64,000 nucleotides of DNA from Stieleria magnilauensis (GCA_007753675.1 CP036432.1:470394-534393); one strand, 5' to 3'; counted from the stretch's first letter, positions 25,336 to 35,339 are shown. The notes: generated from the letters alone by a model not told the origin. Made by a program: numbers and translations.

Positions 25336-28140
25336 ATGCTCGGTCGGACGTCCGCTTTTCCAAATCGTCACGTGAAGCGTCTCAAGACACCACGAGCCCA
25401 ATCGCTTCACTTGGCGATGCTGAGCGTCTTTTCGGTGTTGCTCGCATTGATCCCTGTCGTTGTCAGTTTTGACTTCGGCGGGCACCTTGCGTGGACACAG
25501 TATTGCTCGGCACTTGCGATTGTGACGCTCACCGTCGCTTTCCTGGCTCTCTTGGCGGCCGGCAAAATGATCGGGTCGCGATGCCTAAGTGGTGAAGAGA
25601 GCTCCAGCGTTCGTCAACGCCCGTCCTACGCTCTGCTTTACGTTGTCTCCGCGTGGGTTGCACTGCTTTACTGCCAAACTGTTCCGCTGTCTGACAATAC
25701 TGTGGCTTGGGCCAGCGCGGGTTCCTACGATGCCTACACCCACTGGCTAGACGCTCCGCTATCGATCACAGGGCCGGCGGACCGACCCAGTGCTCCGATC
25801 TCCATCATTGTGTCTCAGACTCGGCATGCGGTTGCATTTTTTGTGATGTTATTGCCGCTGATGTGGATGGCGATTGAACTGGTCCGAACTCGACGACTCA
25901 CGCAGTTAATTCTGGTCGCCATCGCCATCGGCACGTCGCTTCACGCCATCTATGGAATGGCGTGTATTCTTTTTCCTGCGATCACAGGTTTTACCGTTGG
26001 CCACGGTTTTGGTGGGTTCATCAATCGAAACAACGCTGCTTTGTTCATGAATCTAGGACTCGCAGCCAGTTTGGGGTTGGCCCTTGAACATCATGCGGAA
26101 CGATGTCGAGGGAATTTTGGGCCGACCTCGATGACGGCGATCGACTGGGCGGCGGATCCAAAAAGCTGGATGGTTTTTGGCTGCGTGACGCTGAACTTGG
26201 TCGGGGTCATGACCAGCGGATCACGAGGTGGCGTTCTGGCGATGGCACTTGCACTCCTCATCGCGATCGGGTTTCGCTCGCGTTTACGAAGCTTCGCAGT
26301 CACCTTGGCGATGATGGTGATACCGATGACGATTGCGGTCATCGTCGTCCTCACCCCCAACGTCGGCTTCAATGCAATCCGCCGTGCGACCGATGCGTCT
26401 TCGGGTAACACCATCGAGCACGCGCTCAGTAATGCACGTGTTAACCACTGGTGGGATGGGTTGCGAGCGTCATTGGAGTATCTGCCGTTGGGGAGCGGGT
26501 TAGGCACGTACGGGTTCGCTTACTTGCCGTTTCAGGATTCTGGTGGTGAGCTGTGGTTCCAACACGCCGATAACCTTTGGCTTGAAGTCTTCGTCGAGCA
26601 GGGCGTCATCGGCCTGTTGTTCGTGGTTGCCATCATGCTGATGATTGTAAACGCTTGTCGTCGGCTGCAATCGTCCCAGGACGAGTCTGATCAAGCGATG
26701 GGCACGATGGGGCTGTACGTCCTGGTCGTAACGGCCATCAGTCAGTGCCTCGATTTTGGACTGATTCTGTCGGCCAATGCCTATCTGTTTGCGATCCTTG
26801 CATCCATCGTCGTGACTCGATCCGCACTGGTGTCGAGCCGAAATGCTCAAAGTGGGATTGGACGCACCAACACGACTCGCAAACCCGTCGCCGACCGTTC
26901 TGGCGAGATAGCGTTTGTTGCCGATCAAGGCGTCGATCAGGAACACGCGTCTCGCAAGTTTTACAAACATTTTCCGTTTCGTTTACCAGACGCTGCAATC
27001 AAGGTTGTCTGGGGGCTTGTGCTCGCGGTGCTCAGTCTGCTCTCCCTGCCGGTGTTGCACAGCGACGCGGCGTCGGAGTCGGTCGCGCAGCGGTCGCTGA
27101 CCGAATTTGATTCGATCAAATTGGAAATTGACCAACTCCGTTCGTCCGAGGATCGTATCGCCGCCCAAGTCAAGAAGAATCCCACGGCGGCATTGCTGTA
27201 CCAGCAATGCCGAACGCGATTTCAGATCGCCCGACTTAGAGAAATCGAGAGTCTTGTTGCGGAATCGGAACTCGAGTTTGCTGAAGCTTACGCGGCGACA
27301 CGACGCGGAAAGCGAACCGTACCGTCGCTCGCCCCCGACATTCGTGACGACTACCTGGCCGCTGTTGACAGTGCGGTCCAACTCGCATCCCTGAACCCAT
27401 TGTCGATCAACGCCAGGGCGGAGTTGATTTATCTTCATTTCGCCCATGGCGATGAAGTCGCGACGCGCGAGATGATTGATCAACTGGGTAGGCTGCAGAA
27501 CCGGAATCCGAAACAATTGATTCGGCTCGCTGAAATCGCTGCAAACCACCAGGAGGTGCCGTTCGTCGAGTTCGCTTGTCGCACGGCATCGAATCTCCGC
27601 ATTCAGACTGCTCCGCAAGCCATCGACATTGCATTGCGATGCGAGGGGGCTTCTTTGGACCAAGCCGTTGCATCGTCTGCGCCGGCACGACGGCGGGCTA
27701 TCGCACATGCGTTGTCGTTGTATGACGGTATCAGCGACGCGCAATCACGTGATCGATCGCAACAAGGCACCCGGGACCGGCTGGCCGAGTTTATGAAGCA
27801 ATCGTTGCCCTTGCTGCAATGCGATGAGTGTCAGGTGCGAGTGGAAAAAGCATCCTGCCTGCGGTTGGCCGGACTTGTAGCGATCGCTTTAGGCGACACC
27901 GACATCGGCTTGGATCGGCTCCAGCAATCGACACGTGTCGCGCCGGAGAACAAAGCTTTCTTACTCGATTACATTTTGCAATTGCGTCAGGTCGGACGGT
28001 CGGCTGATGCCAAGGTGGAAGCAAGTCGGGGGAGTGAACTGTTTCCGGAGGACTCCCGTTTCCAGCGATTATTCGAGCTCCTTCGCTCCATCGAATCCGA
28101 ACGGTCCGTGCCGCAATCAAGGACTGAACACGACGTTTGA
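25336..28140 (+). CDS. O-antigen ligase/polymerase-like membrane protein with C-terminal helical repeats
   Basis: Two-part protein of 934 residues. The N-terminal part (about 20-500) has a dozen hydrophobic segments and the Wzy_C/WaaL signature around LEYLPLGSGLGTYGFAYLPF and HADNLWLEVFVEQGVIGLLF, with a conserved His and Glu in the periplasmic loop. A further hydrophobic helix (about 555-575) leads into some 360 soluble residues rich in Ala, Arg and Gln, with TPR-like helices (for example VALGDTDIGLDRLQQSTRVA, then RSADAKVEASRGSELFPEDS). Such TPR-tailed ligases polymerise or transfer lipid-linked glycans on the periplasmic face. A second protein of this class is encoded about 2 kb downstream, so which one polymerises and which one ligates is open. 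Confidence 0.82.
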   Translation: MLGRTSAFPNRHVKRLKTPRAQSLHLAMLSVFSVLLALIPVVVSFDFGGHLAWTQYCSALAIVTLTVAFLALLAAGKMIGSRCLSGEESSSVRQRPSYALLYVVSAWVALLYCQTVPLSDNTVAWASAGSYDAYTHWLDAPLSITGPADRPSAPISIIVSQTRHAVAFFVMLLPLMWMAIELVRTRRLTQLILVAIAIGTSLHAIYGMACILFPAITGFTVGHGFGGFINRNNAALFMNLGLAASLGLALEHHAERCRGNFGPTSMTAIDWAADPKSWMVFGCVTLNLVGVMTSGSRGGVLAMALALLIAIGFRSRLRSFAVTLAMMVIPMTIAVIVVLTPNVGFNAIRRATDASSGNTIEHALSNARVNHWWDGLRASLEYLPLGSGLGTYGFAYLPFQDSGGELWFQHADNLWLEVFVEQGVIGLLFVVAIMLMIVNACRRLQSSQDESDQAMGTMGLYVLVVTAISQCLDFGLILSANAYLFAILASIVVTRSALVSSRNAQSGIGRTNTTRKPVADRSGEIAFVADQGVDQEHASRKFYKHFPFRLPDAAIKVVWGLVLAVLSLLSLPVLHSDAASESVAQRSLTEFDSIKLEIDQLRSSEDRIAAQVKKNPTAALLYQQCRTRFQIARLREIESLVAESELEFAEAYAATRRGKRTVPSLAPDIRDDYLAAVDSAVQLASLNPLSINARAELIYLHFAHGDEVATREMIDQLGRLQNRNPKQLIRLAEIAANHQEVPFVEFACRTASNLRIQTAPQAIDIALRCEGASLDQAVASSAPARRRAIAHALSLYDGISDAQSRDRSQQGTRDRLAEFMKQSLPLLQCDECQVRVEKASCLRLAGLVAIALGDTDIGLDRLQQSTRVAPENKAFLLDYILQLRQVGRSADAKVEASRGSELFPEDSRFQRLFELLRSIESERSVPQSRTEHDV

Positions 28141-28155
28141 GATGGCCGACGATCA

Positions 28156-28905
28156 ATGACATTGCCTGAATGCAGCCGTATCACCGGAGGTCCCACCGAT
28201 GTGGCTTATCAAGCCAAGATCCTCGACAAGTATGAGATTCAGTACTTCAGATGTCGAGAAACGGGATTCATCCAAACGGAAACTCCGTATTGGCTTGACG
28301 AAGCGTACCGAGACGCGATTACAGCCCAAGACAGCGGCCTACTGCAACGATGCATTACGTACGCTGAGATCATGGCCCTGCTGATCAAAGCCAATTTTCA
28401 GCCGCAGGAACGCTATCTCGATTTCGGCGGTGGATACGGGGTGTTCACACGGTTGATGCGAGACCGCGGATTGAACTACTTTCATTGCGATCCCCATTGT
28501 CAAAATCTGTTTGCGAAGGAATTTGAGGTTCAAGTCGAAGAACCGGGAAAGTACACGCTTGTGACAGCATTCGAAGTGTTTGAGCACTTGGTTGATCCCG
28601 CGAAGCAATTGAAGCAACTTCTGGAGCTTGCTGACACCGTCGTTTTCTCGACACTGATTGTTCCCGAGCCGCCGCCCAAGGACGTCGATGAATGGTGGTA
28701 TTTCCTTCCCCAAACCGGCCAACATGTCTCGCTCTACACGGTCAAAGCGCTTGATCATCTGGCTTCCAGCCACGGGGCCACGCTCTACACGAATGGCAAG
28801 AACCTGCATTGCATTTCCAGACGCCCGATCAACTTTTCAATCGCCGGTGACAACCTGTGGGCGAAACTGCGTCGTCGTCTACATCGCGTTCTAAGCGACC
28901 GCTAA
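28156..28905 (+). CDS. SAM-dependent class I methyltransferase
   Basis: A 249-residue protein with a methyltransferase-23-like core. Motif I is YLDFGGGYGVFTRLMRDRGL at about residue 95, followed by HCDPHC and the post-motif TAFEVFEHLVDP. The N-terminal 80 residues contain CRETGFIQTETPYWLDEAY, similar to methyltransferases that act on nucleotide sugars or lipid-linked glycans. The predicted role is O- or C-methylation of a sugar in the repeat unit; the substrate cannot be read from sequence. It begins 15 bp after the ligase gene and is probably in the same transcript as the glycosyltransferases that follow. Confidence 0.8.
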   Translation: MTLPECSRITGGPTDVAYQAKILDKYEIQYFRCRETGFIQTETPYWLDEAYRDAITAQDSGLLQRCITYAEIMALLIKANFQPQERYLDFGGGYGVFTRLMRDRGLNYFHCDPHCQNLFAKEFEVQVEEPGKYTLVTAFEVFEHLVDPAKQLKQLLELADTVVFSTLIVPEPPPKDVDEWWYFLPQTGQHVSLYTVKALDHLASSHGATLYTNGKNLHCISRRPINFSIAGDNLWAKLRRRLHRVLSDR

Positions 28906-28980
28906 CCAAACTTGCTTGGTCAGACCCAATGCCGTCTAGCGACGAGACTCGCTGACGCGTCCCCCCTTCACCACGGCACC

Positions 28981-30084
28981 TTGAAGCGACTACTCGTTAC
29001 CGGAAGCGTTTTTTCGACCCAGCAGTTCGGGGGCGTTTCTCGTTATTTGGTCGAACTGGCACGTGGTGTCGAAGCCTCGTCGGACTGGAACGCGCGCGTC
29101 GCGGCACCACTATACGTCAACCACTACTTGCGCGAATACAAATCGCCGCTGCATCATCACGGGATCTACTTTCGCCATCGCAAACGTGGACTTTCTCGTC
29201 TAAACGATTTCATTGTCAAGACGCTGATGCCGTCGTCGCTGCACAATGCGGACGTGGTTCATGAAGGTTTTTTTGACGCTTCGACACTGCGTCAGGCTCG
29301 GGGCGCGCGAATCGCAACCGTTTACGACATGATCAGCGAGCGTTTCTTCCCCAGCGAATCGTCTCTGAGAAAAAAACAGCAGACCGCAGATGCCGCGGAC
29401 CGGCTGGTCGCCATTTCGGAAGCGACGAAGAACGATGTTTGTCACTATTTGGATGTCGCGCCAGAGAAAGTGGAAGTAATTTATCTCGCCGCGAACATGA
29501 GACCGAACACCGCCAAATCGAAACTCGTCCCCGACCGTCCGTACCTTTTGTGGGTGGGCACTCGGGAGGGTTACAAGAATTTCGGGGCATTGATTGAATC
29601 ACTGGGGAAATCAAAGCGATTCGGTTCTGATTGCGTTCTGGTTTGCGCCGGAGGGCCGCCGCTGTCTCAGCAAGAGCAGCAGTCTTGGCATGATGCGGGG
29701 CTGGACGAGCATTCCGTGTTGCATTGCAGGCCGCAAGAGCATGAACTGGCCTCCCTCTATAGTCACGCGGAAACGCTGGTCTATGTTTCGCAGTTCGAAG
29801 GGTTTGGCATTCCACCATTAGAAGCAATGCAGTGCGACTGCCCGGTCATCGCGTCGAATCGCAGTTCAATCCCGGAAGTCGTCGGTCAAGCGGCTGAATT
29901 AGTGAATCCCGACGACACCGAATCGATTGCTGATGCGATCGATCGAGTGATCGAGCAGCCCAGCTTGGTCGAGCACCTCAAAGACAAGGGGCGTCTGCAA
30001 GCATCGCGTTTTACCTGGGAAAAGTGCGTGTCGCAACATCTGGGTCTCTATCAAGAAGCATTGCAGCAGCGCGGAGGACTCTGA
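28981..30084 (+). CDS. Glycosyltransferase family 4
   Basis: GT-B fold retaining glycosyltransferase, cytoplasmic or membrane-associated. The N-terminal acceptor domain opens with LKRLLVTGSVFSTQQFGGVS, and the Gly-Gly-Val-Ser-Arg motif is typical of GT4. The C-terminal donor domain has YLLWVGTREGYKNFGALIES and the E-x7-E motif in EGFGIPPLEAMQCDCPVIAS. A TTG start is proposed because it gives the usual family N terminus; a TTG 23 codons upstream is the other option, and neither has a good ribosome-binding site. Sugar donor and linkage are unknown. Confidence 0.85.
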   Translation: MKRLLVTGSVFSTQQFGGVSRYLVELARGVEASSDWNARVAAPLYVNHYLREYKSPLHHHGIYFRHRKRGLSRLNDFIVKTLMPSSLHNADVVHEGFFDASTLRQARGARIATVYDMISERFFPSESSLRKKQQTADAADRLVAISEATKNDVCHYLDVAPEKVEVIYLAANMRPNTAKSKLVPDRPYLLWVGTREGYKNFGALIESLGKSKRFGSDCVLVCAGGPPLSQQEQQSWHDAGLDEHSVLHCRPQEHELASLYSHAETLVYVSQFEGFGIPPLEAMQCDCPVIASNRSSIPEVVGQAAELVNPDDTESIADAIDRVIEQPSLVEHLKDKGRLQASRFTWEKCVSQHLGLYQEALQQRGGL

Positions 30085-30086
30085 AG

Positions 30087-31379
30087 GTGCAACTCACGAA
30101 AGTCATCGGCCATCTTCTGGCGTTCGCCGTCGGTTTGACCCTGGAAATCGAGTATGAATTCATCGGGACGCTGCGGATCTCCGAGATCATGCTGTTGGTC
30201 TATTTGATCCTCATGCTGCCGTTTGGCAAAGTGAAAGACCTCTTTGCGACGCCATTTGCGGTTCCCGTCGCGTTGCTGGGATTGCTTTGGTTGGGCTCGC
30301 AATTCATGAGTGACGTAGCGAATCACACGTCCAGGGTCAACTTGCTTAAGGGCCACGCCAACATCGGAATGATCCTCGTCTCCGTGGCAGCCTTCGTTGT
30401 CCTGTTCAAGCCGGATCCCAACCGTTTCGCGTCGTATCTGCTAGGGCTGTTCTTCTGTCGCATCATCAACCGTGTTCGGGGCGTCGTTGATGAAACAGCG
30501 ACCACGGAATACTGGGACCGGTTCGTCGCCAGTTGGGCCTCCTGCGGGCTGATCCTGTTGATGCTGTTTCTGCTTCATCGAAAGTATCGAGGAAGTTACG
30601 TTGCATTGCTGACCATCCCCTACGGCTGCGCGTCGATCCTTTTCGGAGGTCGGTCCCACGGACTGGCGTATTTGTTGACCGGTGTGGGACTGTGGTACGG
30701 AACCCGCGGCAGCACAACCAATTTTTTGAATTACACGCGGCGGCAATTCATGTGGGGAGGTGTCGCGTTGTTTGTGGCGGCGTTTCTGGTCTTCCAGGTG
30801 TATGTCTTTTTCGGTCTAAGTGGGATGCTGGGCGATAAAGCGAGGATGCAGCTCAAGTCGTCCAGAAATCCGTACAATCCGATTGCGGTGGTCAGCGCGG
30901 GCAGAGGTGGATTGCAGGTCGCATTTGAAGCGATTGCCGATCGGCCCATCCTGGGCCATGGTTCCAAGGCGTACAATCGCAAGTACATCACACGGGCGAT
31001 GCGTGACACGACATCCGAAGAGTACTTGCGTTCCATTCCGGTCCACTCTTGTATCTTCGGTGCCTGGGTATTTTCGGGTATTCTTGGTGTGCCGTTTTGG
31101 ATTGCAGTCCTGTGGATTCATGTGCTGTTTTTCCGGTCTGCGATTAACTCCAATCATCCCCAATTCGTCCTGCTCTCGGCTTTTCTGCTTGTAGATGGCG
31201 TTTGGAACATTTTCTTCTCGCCCCACGGATACGCTCGGTATGCGTGGCCGCCGTTTTTTGTTGTCAACATTCTGCTCTATCAGGCGGTAGAACAAAAACG
31301 GCTCGTGTCGGAAAGCGAGACGGTACAGCCCGAACGAGCAACGCCATCGACGCCCCAGTGGGTTGCGAGCGAGGTCTGA
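30087..31379 (+). CDS. O-antigen polymerase-like membrane protein (Wzy candidate)
   Basis: A 430-residue polytopic protein with about ten hydrophobic helices. The GTG start follows GGAGG by nine bases and lies 2 bp after the previous stop; an earlier in-frame start lies inside that gene. A large periplasmic loop (KSSRNPYNPIAVVSAGRGGL, then ILGHGSKAYNRKYI, then SIPVHSCIFGAWVFSGILG) has the Arg-rich and His-containing pattern of Wzy polymerases. Its size and topology are closer to a classical Wzy than those of the TPR-tailed protein upstream. Likely job: joins lipid-linked repeat units on the periplasmic side. Confidence 0.7.
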   Translation: MQLTKVIGHLLAFAVGLTLEIEYEFIGTLRISEIMLLVYLILMLPFGKVKDLFATPFAVPVALLGLLWLGSQFMSDVANHTSRVNLLKGHANIGMILVSVAAFVVLFKPDPNRFASYLLGLFFCRIINRVRGVVDETATTEYWDRFVASWASCGLILLMLFLLHRKYRGSYVALLTIPYGCASILFGGRSHGLAYLLTGVGLWYGTRGSTTNFLNYTRRQFMWGGVALFVAAFLVFQVYVFFGLSGMLGDKARMQLKSSRNPYNPIAVVSAGRGGLQVAFEAIADRPILGHGSKAYNRKYITRAMRDTTSEEYLRSIPVHSCIFGAWVFSGILGVPFWIAVLWIHVLFFRSAINSNHPQFVLLSAFLLVDGVWNIFFSPHGYARYAWPPFFVVNILLYQAVEQKRLVSESETVQPERATPSTPQWVASEV

Positions 31380-31433
31380 GGTGGGGCACCGCTCAGCGTC
31401 GATCCGAACAGATTGTTCTGTGAAAAGTACACC

Positions 31434-32561
31434 TTGAAAATCCTTGTCACCGCCGACTACTTTTATCCCTCGATCCGCGCCAGCGGCCCGATTCGGTCCT
31501 TGGTGAACTTTGTTCAGAAGTTTTCACCAATACACGAACTGTTTGTACTCACCCGTGATCGTGATCCGAATGCATCGGAGGCCTACCCGGACATCGTTGC
31601 GAAACAATGGAACGAGGTGCTGGGCATTCAAGCACGCTACGTGTCGCCAAGTGAGAACCTGGGACAAGTCATCAGGGAAACCATCCGCAGCGTCGGCCCC
31701 GATACGATCTACATGAACAGTCTGATGTCGCCGCTGACACGATCGGTATTGCGATTCGCATGTCGGCAAGGCACAGCAACTCCAGACTTGTTGTTGGCGG
31801 TGCGGGGTGAACTCAGTCCCGGGGCACTGGCCATCAAACCGATTCGAAAACGGATCTTCTTGCAATCCGGAAAGGTCTTGGGGCTGTTCAAAGGCGTTCG
31901 TTTCCAAGCCTCCTCCGCCGACGAGGTACGATTCATTGAACATTGGTTTCCCGACAACAAGATTCACACCGCGATGGACATTCCATCCGAGGTCATCGGT
32001 CAGCCGAAAACACGCCCCTCTGGCGATTGCCGGTTTGTGTTCAACTCAAGAATCGCGCCGATCAAAAACCTCGAAATTGCAATTTCGGCATTCGAATCGT
32101 TGAACGCGTCTCATCGTGGATTCGAGGGGATCTTGGAGATCCATGGATCTCCGACTGATCAGGAGTACTTGGTAAAAATCTTGCGGCTGCTTGGGCGATG
32201 TGGCAGCCATGGCCGACATTGTGGTCCGTACCGGCATGATCAGATTTGGGACATTTTGGGCGACGCGAGTTTTTCGATCTTGCCGAGCCGTGGCGAAAAT
32301 TTCGCGCATGCGATCTATGAATCTGCGGCAGCGGGCGTTCCATTTCTAATCAGTGACCGGACGCCGTGGACCGCCGCGGCACACAACGGCTGTGGCTGGG
32401 TGATTGACCCCGACGACCTGGACGGTTGGAAAAACGCGATCATCAACGCCATAAATATGTCACACGACGACTACCTGCGTGCATCCGAGAAGTGCATTGA
32501 AGCTGCTCGCGAGATGCAATCGCGGGCCCATCATCAGCACGAAGCTTTATTCCTGAGTTGA
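31434..32561 (+). CDS. Glycosyltransferase family 4
   Basis: A 375-residue GT-B enzyme. The TTG start was chosen because LKILVTADYFYPSIRASGPI is the standard N terminus (Gly-Pro loop near the acceptor site); a TTG seven codons earlier is possible. The C-terminal half has VFNSRIAPIKNLEIAISAFE and the nucleotide-sugar-binding segment ILPSRGENFAHAIYESAAAG with E-x7-E spacing. It lies in a run of glycosyltransferases with short gaps and ends 1 bp before the next gene. Donor and acceptor are unknown. Confidence 0.85.
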   Translation: MKILVTADYFYPSIRASGPIRSLVNFVQKFSPIHELFVLTRDRDPNASEAYPDIVAKQWNEVLGIQARYVSPSENLGQVIRETIRSVGPDTIYMNSLMSPLTRSVLRFACRQGTATPDLLLAVRGELSPGALAIKPIRKRIFLQSGKVLGLFKGVRFQASSADEVRFIEHWFPDNKIHTAMDIPSEVIGQPKTRPSGDCRFVFNSRIAPIKNLEIAISAFESLNASHRGFEGILEIHGSPTDQEYLVKILRLLGRCGSHGRHCGPYRHDQIWDILGDASFSILPSRGENFAHAIYESAAAGVPFLISDRTPWTAAAHNGCGWVIDPDDLDGWKNAIINAINMSHDDYLRASEKCIEAAREMQSRAHHQHEALFLS

Positions 32562-32562
32562 A

Positions 32563-33411
32563 ATGTCAACGGCGCCCTTGTTTTCTATTGTCACCATTTC
32601 CTTCAACCAGCGGAAATACCTGCAACAAGCGATTGACTCGGTTCTATCACAGGACTCCGATCTGTTTGAGTACCTGATCATGGACGGCGGTTCGACTGAT
32701 GGGAGTGTCGAGGTGATCGAGCAGATCCAGGATCGATTGACATTTTGGCAATCCTGCCCCGACGGTGGACCTTCCAATGCGCTCCGATCGGCCGTCGAAC
32801 ACTGCAAGGGTCGCTATCTGGTTTACATCAATTCCGATGATCTACTGTTGCCTGGCGCGATGAGGACGCTTGCAAACTACATCGCGCAATATCCTGACGT
32901 CGACGTGATTTACGGTCACGGTGTGACGTTCAACGAAACCGACGGCTCGATCACAAAGGTTTACAGTGATCGCTGGGGAACGCGTGCGTTCGCAAAAGGA
33001 TTGGTGTCGGTCTTCCAGCAATCCTGTGCGCACAAATTGTCCGCTGTCCGCGAAGCGGGGAATTTCAATCCAGAAAACCGCACCTGTTGGGATGGCGAAT
33101 TGCTGTTTCAAATGGGTCGGCATGGCGCAACATTCAAGCGCATCGATGAGGTCATCGGGATGTTTCGCATCCACCAAGAATCGATCACCGGCAGCCAGCA
33201 AACCTCTGATCGCTATCTACAAGATCGCAAGGAGATGGCCGCGCGGGTTGGCGTTCGAACCCCGTTGCGGGGTGGTCTGCAATCTTCGATCCTCAAACTG
33301 CTCCGGGACCCGATGTTGATGGTTCGCAAGTGCCAAAGTCGATTGGTAGGGGCGAATGAACTGGTGGTCCGCGGCATCGACGTCCGCGACGTCGCCGGGA
33401 TTCCGCGATGA
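32563..33411 (+). CDS. Glycosyltransferase family 2
   Basis: GT-A inverting glycosyltransferase. Signatures: FSIVTISFNQRKYLQQAIDS at residues 7-26, IMDGGSTDGSVEVIE at about 42-57 and INSDDLL near residue 90, where the Asp-Asp would bind the metal and the UDP- or GDP-sugar. Further downstream is CWDGELLFQMGRHG, matching the acceptor-side ED/WD region, and FRIHQESIT. Length 282 suits a small soluble GT2. It overlaps the next gene by 4 bp (ATGA). Specificity unknown. Confidence 0.88.
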   Translation: MSTAPLFSIVTISFNQRKYLQQAIDSVLSQDSDLFEYLIMDGGSTDGSVEVIEQIQDRLTFWQSCPDGGPSNALRSAVEHCKGRYLVYINSDDLLLPGAMRTLANYIAQYPDVDVIYGHGVTFNETDGSITKVYSDRWGTRAFAKGLVSVFQQSCAHKLSAVREAGNFNPENRTCWDGELLFQMGRHGATFKRIDEVIGMFRIHQESITGSQQTSDRYLQDRKEMAARVGVRTPLRGGLQSSILKLLRDPMLMVRKCQSRLVGANELVVRGIDVRDVAGIPR

Positions 33412-34496
33412 AGAAGCGACGTGTCCTGTTCCTGTGGTCACGCTACTCTGGCTACATGGCGGCGTGCTGGAAACGGCTTTCCGCCATCGAGTCGATGGAT
33501 CTCGAAGTCGTCGCGATCGAGTCGAATCCGTCCGACCGCAGCGATCCTACCTTCATCCCGAAAATGCTTGATGGAGTGACGGCACGGCTGATCCCGCACG
33601 CCGACGCGGATGATTATCCACGTCTGAAACGGCATCTTCCCGATGAAACCCCTGACGTGTTGGTTGTTTCGGGATGGCAGCATCCCGGCTATGTCCAGGC
33701 CATCCGCCAGAATCATTTCGGATCATCTGCATTGATCGTTTGCTCCGACAATCCGATCCGACACACTTGGCGACAGCGATTGGGCATTCTGAAGATCCGT
33801 TGGCTGCTGGACCGGGCAAGCCGCGTGATGGTGCCCGGCGATCGTGGATATCAGTTGATGAAATCGTGGAAGCTGCCGGACGAAAAAATTGCCAAGGGCC
33901 TGTACGGCGTTGACGAATTGTCGCTAAAGCCTTGCATTTCGGAACGGGAGTCTAACGGTTGGCCAAAAAACTTTATCTTCACGGGGCGGTACTGCCAGCG
34001 CAAAGGCGTCGACATCATGTTGGAGGCCTATGCCGACTATCGGGCACGCCATGATGATCCATGGGACTTGGTCTGTTGTGGACGCGGTGAGCTTGGCACG
34101 TTGCTGCAGTCGCAACCAGGCGTGATTGACCGAGGATTCGTGCAGCCCGAAAGACTGAACACCGCACTCGCCAACGCGAGTGCATTTGTGTTGGCAAGCC
34201 GGTCTGACGCATGGCCACTGAGTCTGGTCGAAGCCGCGATGGCGGGCCTGCCGATCGTCTGCACCGCGGCGTGCGGAAGTAGCGCGGAATTGGTGCGGGA
34301 CAGGTTCAATGGTCGGGTGGTGCCAACGGCGAACCGATTGGCATTGAGTGACGCGATGTCGTGGATCCACGCCAACGAAGCGGAGCTTACGGAGTTTGGG
34401 CGAAGATCAAGTGAATTGGCAAACGCCTTTTCGGCGCACCAATGGGCGGAACGATGGGCCGACGAAATCGAAGACATTTGTAGGAACTGCGAGTGA
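33408..34496 (+). CDS. Glycosyltransferase family 4
   Basis: A 362-residue GT-B enzyme with an N-terminal domain beginning KKRRVLFLWSRYSGYMAACW and a donor domain with FIFTGRYCQRKGVDIMLEAY, LVCCGRGELG and ASRSDAWPLSLVEAAMAGLP, then CGSSAELVRDRFNGRVV. The usual E-x7-E is represented by a D-to-E variant (DAWPLSLVE). It is coupled to its neighbours by 4-bp overlaps on both sides (ATGA upstream, GTGA downstream), which argues for a single translational unit with the GT2 and the FkbM methyltransferase. Specificity unknown. Confidence 0.85.
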   Translation: MKKRRVLFLWSRYSGYMAACWKRLSAIESMDLEVVAIESNPSDRSDPTFIPKMLDGVTARLIPHADADDYPRLKRHLPDETPDVLVVSGWQHPGYVQAIRQNHFGSSALIVCSDNPIRHTWRQRLGILKIRWLLDRASRVMVPGDRGYQLMKSWKLPDEKIAKGLYGVDELSLKPCISERESNGWPKNFIFTGRYCQRKGVDIMLEAYADYRARHDDPWDLVCCGRGELGTLLQSQPGVIDRGFVQPERLNTALANASAFVLASRSDAWPLSLVEAAMAGLPIVCTAACGSSAELVRDRFNGRVVPTANRLALSDAMSWIHANEAELTEFGRRSSELANAFSAHQWAERWADEIEDICRNCE

Positions 34497-35263
34497 ACGA
34501 GAAGCCCGTTCCCGTACGATTTTCGGCCCTGAAGCGTTGGGCGGCATTGGTTTTGTGCAGCAACGTCGTCGGCTGGTTGCTGGGCGTCTTCTATCGCAAC
34601 CGAATCCCGTTTCGAGGCGTCTCAATCGATCTGCGTACCGCGATGATCCGAAACAGTACGAAGGCGCGGCTATTCTTTGGCATGTATGAGTCCGCAGAAT
34701 ATCGATTCGTCAATCAGTATCTGATGGAGGAACTCCCGACTGTCGAACTTGGCGCCAGTATTGGAGCGGTAAGCAGCCAAATTGGAAAACGACTGCGACC
34801 GGGAACCGAACTGACGTGTGTGGAAGCCAATCCGAATTTGATTGACACGTTGAGCACCAATCTCTCAATCAACGCCGGGCATTTGAAAACGCGAATTCTG
34901 CCCGCGGCCATTGCTTACGACAGCGAGTCGATTGAGTTTGCCGTTTCCGAGGACAATCGCGTCTCCTCGTTGCAATCGGATGAAAGTTCCACGATGATGC
35001 CGGTCGACGCCATTCGTCTTGGAAATTGCATCCCCGAGGGTGACTTTCAGCTCGTCTGCGATATCGAGGGCGCCGAGGCGGAGATTCTAGCCGCTGACAC
35101 GGAATCCTTGTCCAGATGCCGTGTCGCGATCGTCGAATTGCACGACACGACACTTCATGGCAAACAGGTGTCCGTCCAAGAATTGGCATCCCAATTTCAG
35201 GCGACGGGATTGGAACCGATCGATCGCTACGGCAGCGTTTATGTTTTTCGCCGGTCCTCATGA
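34493..35263 (+). CDS. FkbM-family methyltransferase (first copy)
   Basis: SAM-dependent O-methyltransferase of the FkbM type, 256 residues, GTG start inside a 4-bp overlap with the upstream glycosyltransferase. Motif I is VELGASIGAVSSQIGKRL, followed by CVEANPNLIDTLSTNLSIN and CDIEGAEAEILAAD. A hydrophobic stretch near residues 12-28 (RWAALVLCSNVVGWLLGVF) suggests membrane association, which is unusual in the family. Such enzymes often methylate sugars in surface glycans. A second FkbM protein is encoded about 3.6 kb downstream. Confidence 0.85.
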   Translation: MNEKPVPVRFSALKRWAALVLCSNVVGWLLGVFYRNRIPFRGVSIDLRTAMIRNSTKARLFFGMYESAEYRFVNQYLMEELPTVELGASIGAVSSQIGKRLRPGTELTCVEANPNLIDTLSTNLSINAGHLKTRILPAAIAYDSESIEFAVSEDNRVSSLQSDESSTMMPVDAIRLGNCIPEGDFQLVCDIEGAEAEILAADTESLSRCRVAIVELHDTTLHGKQVSVQELASQFQATGLEPIDRYGSVYVFRRSS

Positions 35264-35339
35264 TCCAGGCATGGTGCCGATACGTCTTGCTCTCTCAACC
35301 TGAAATGAACATTCGAATCAATGTTCTGCAATCGTTAAC

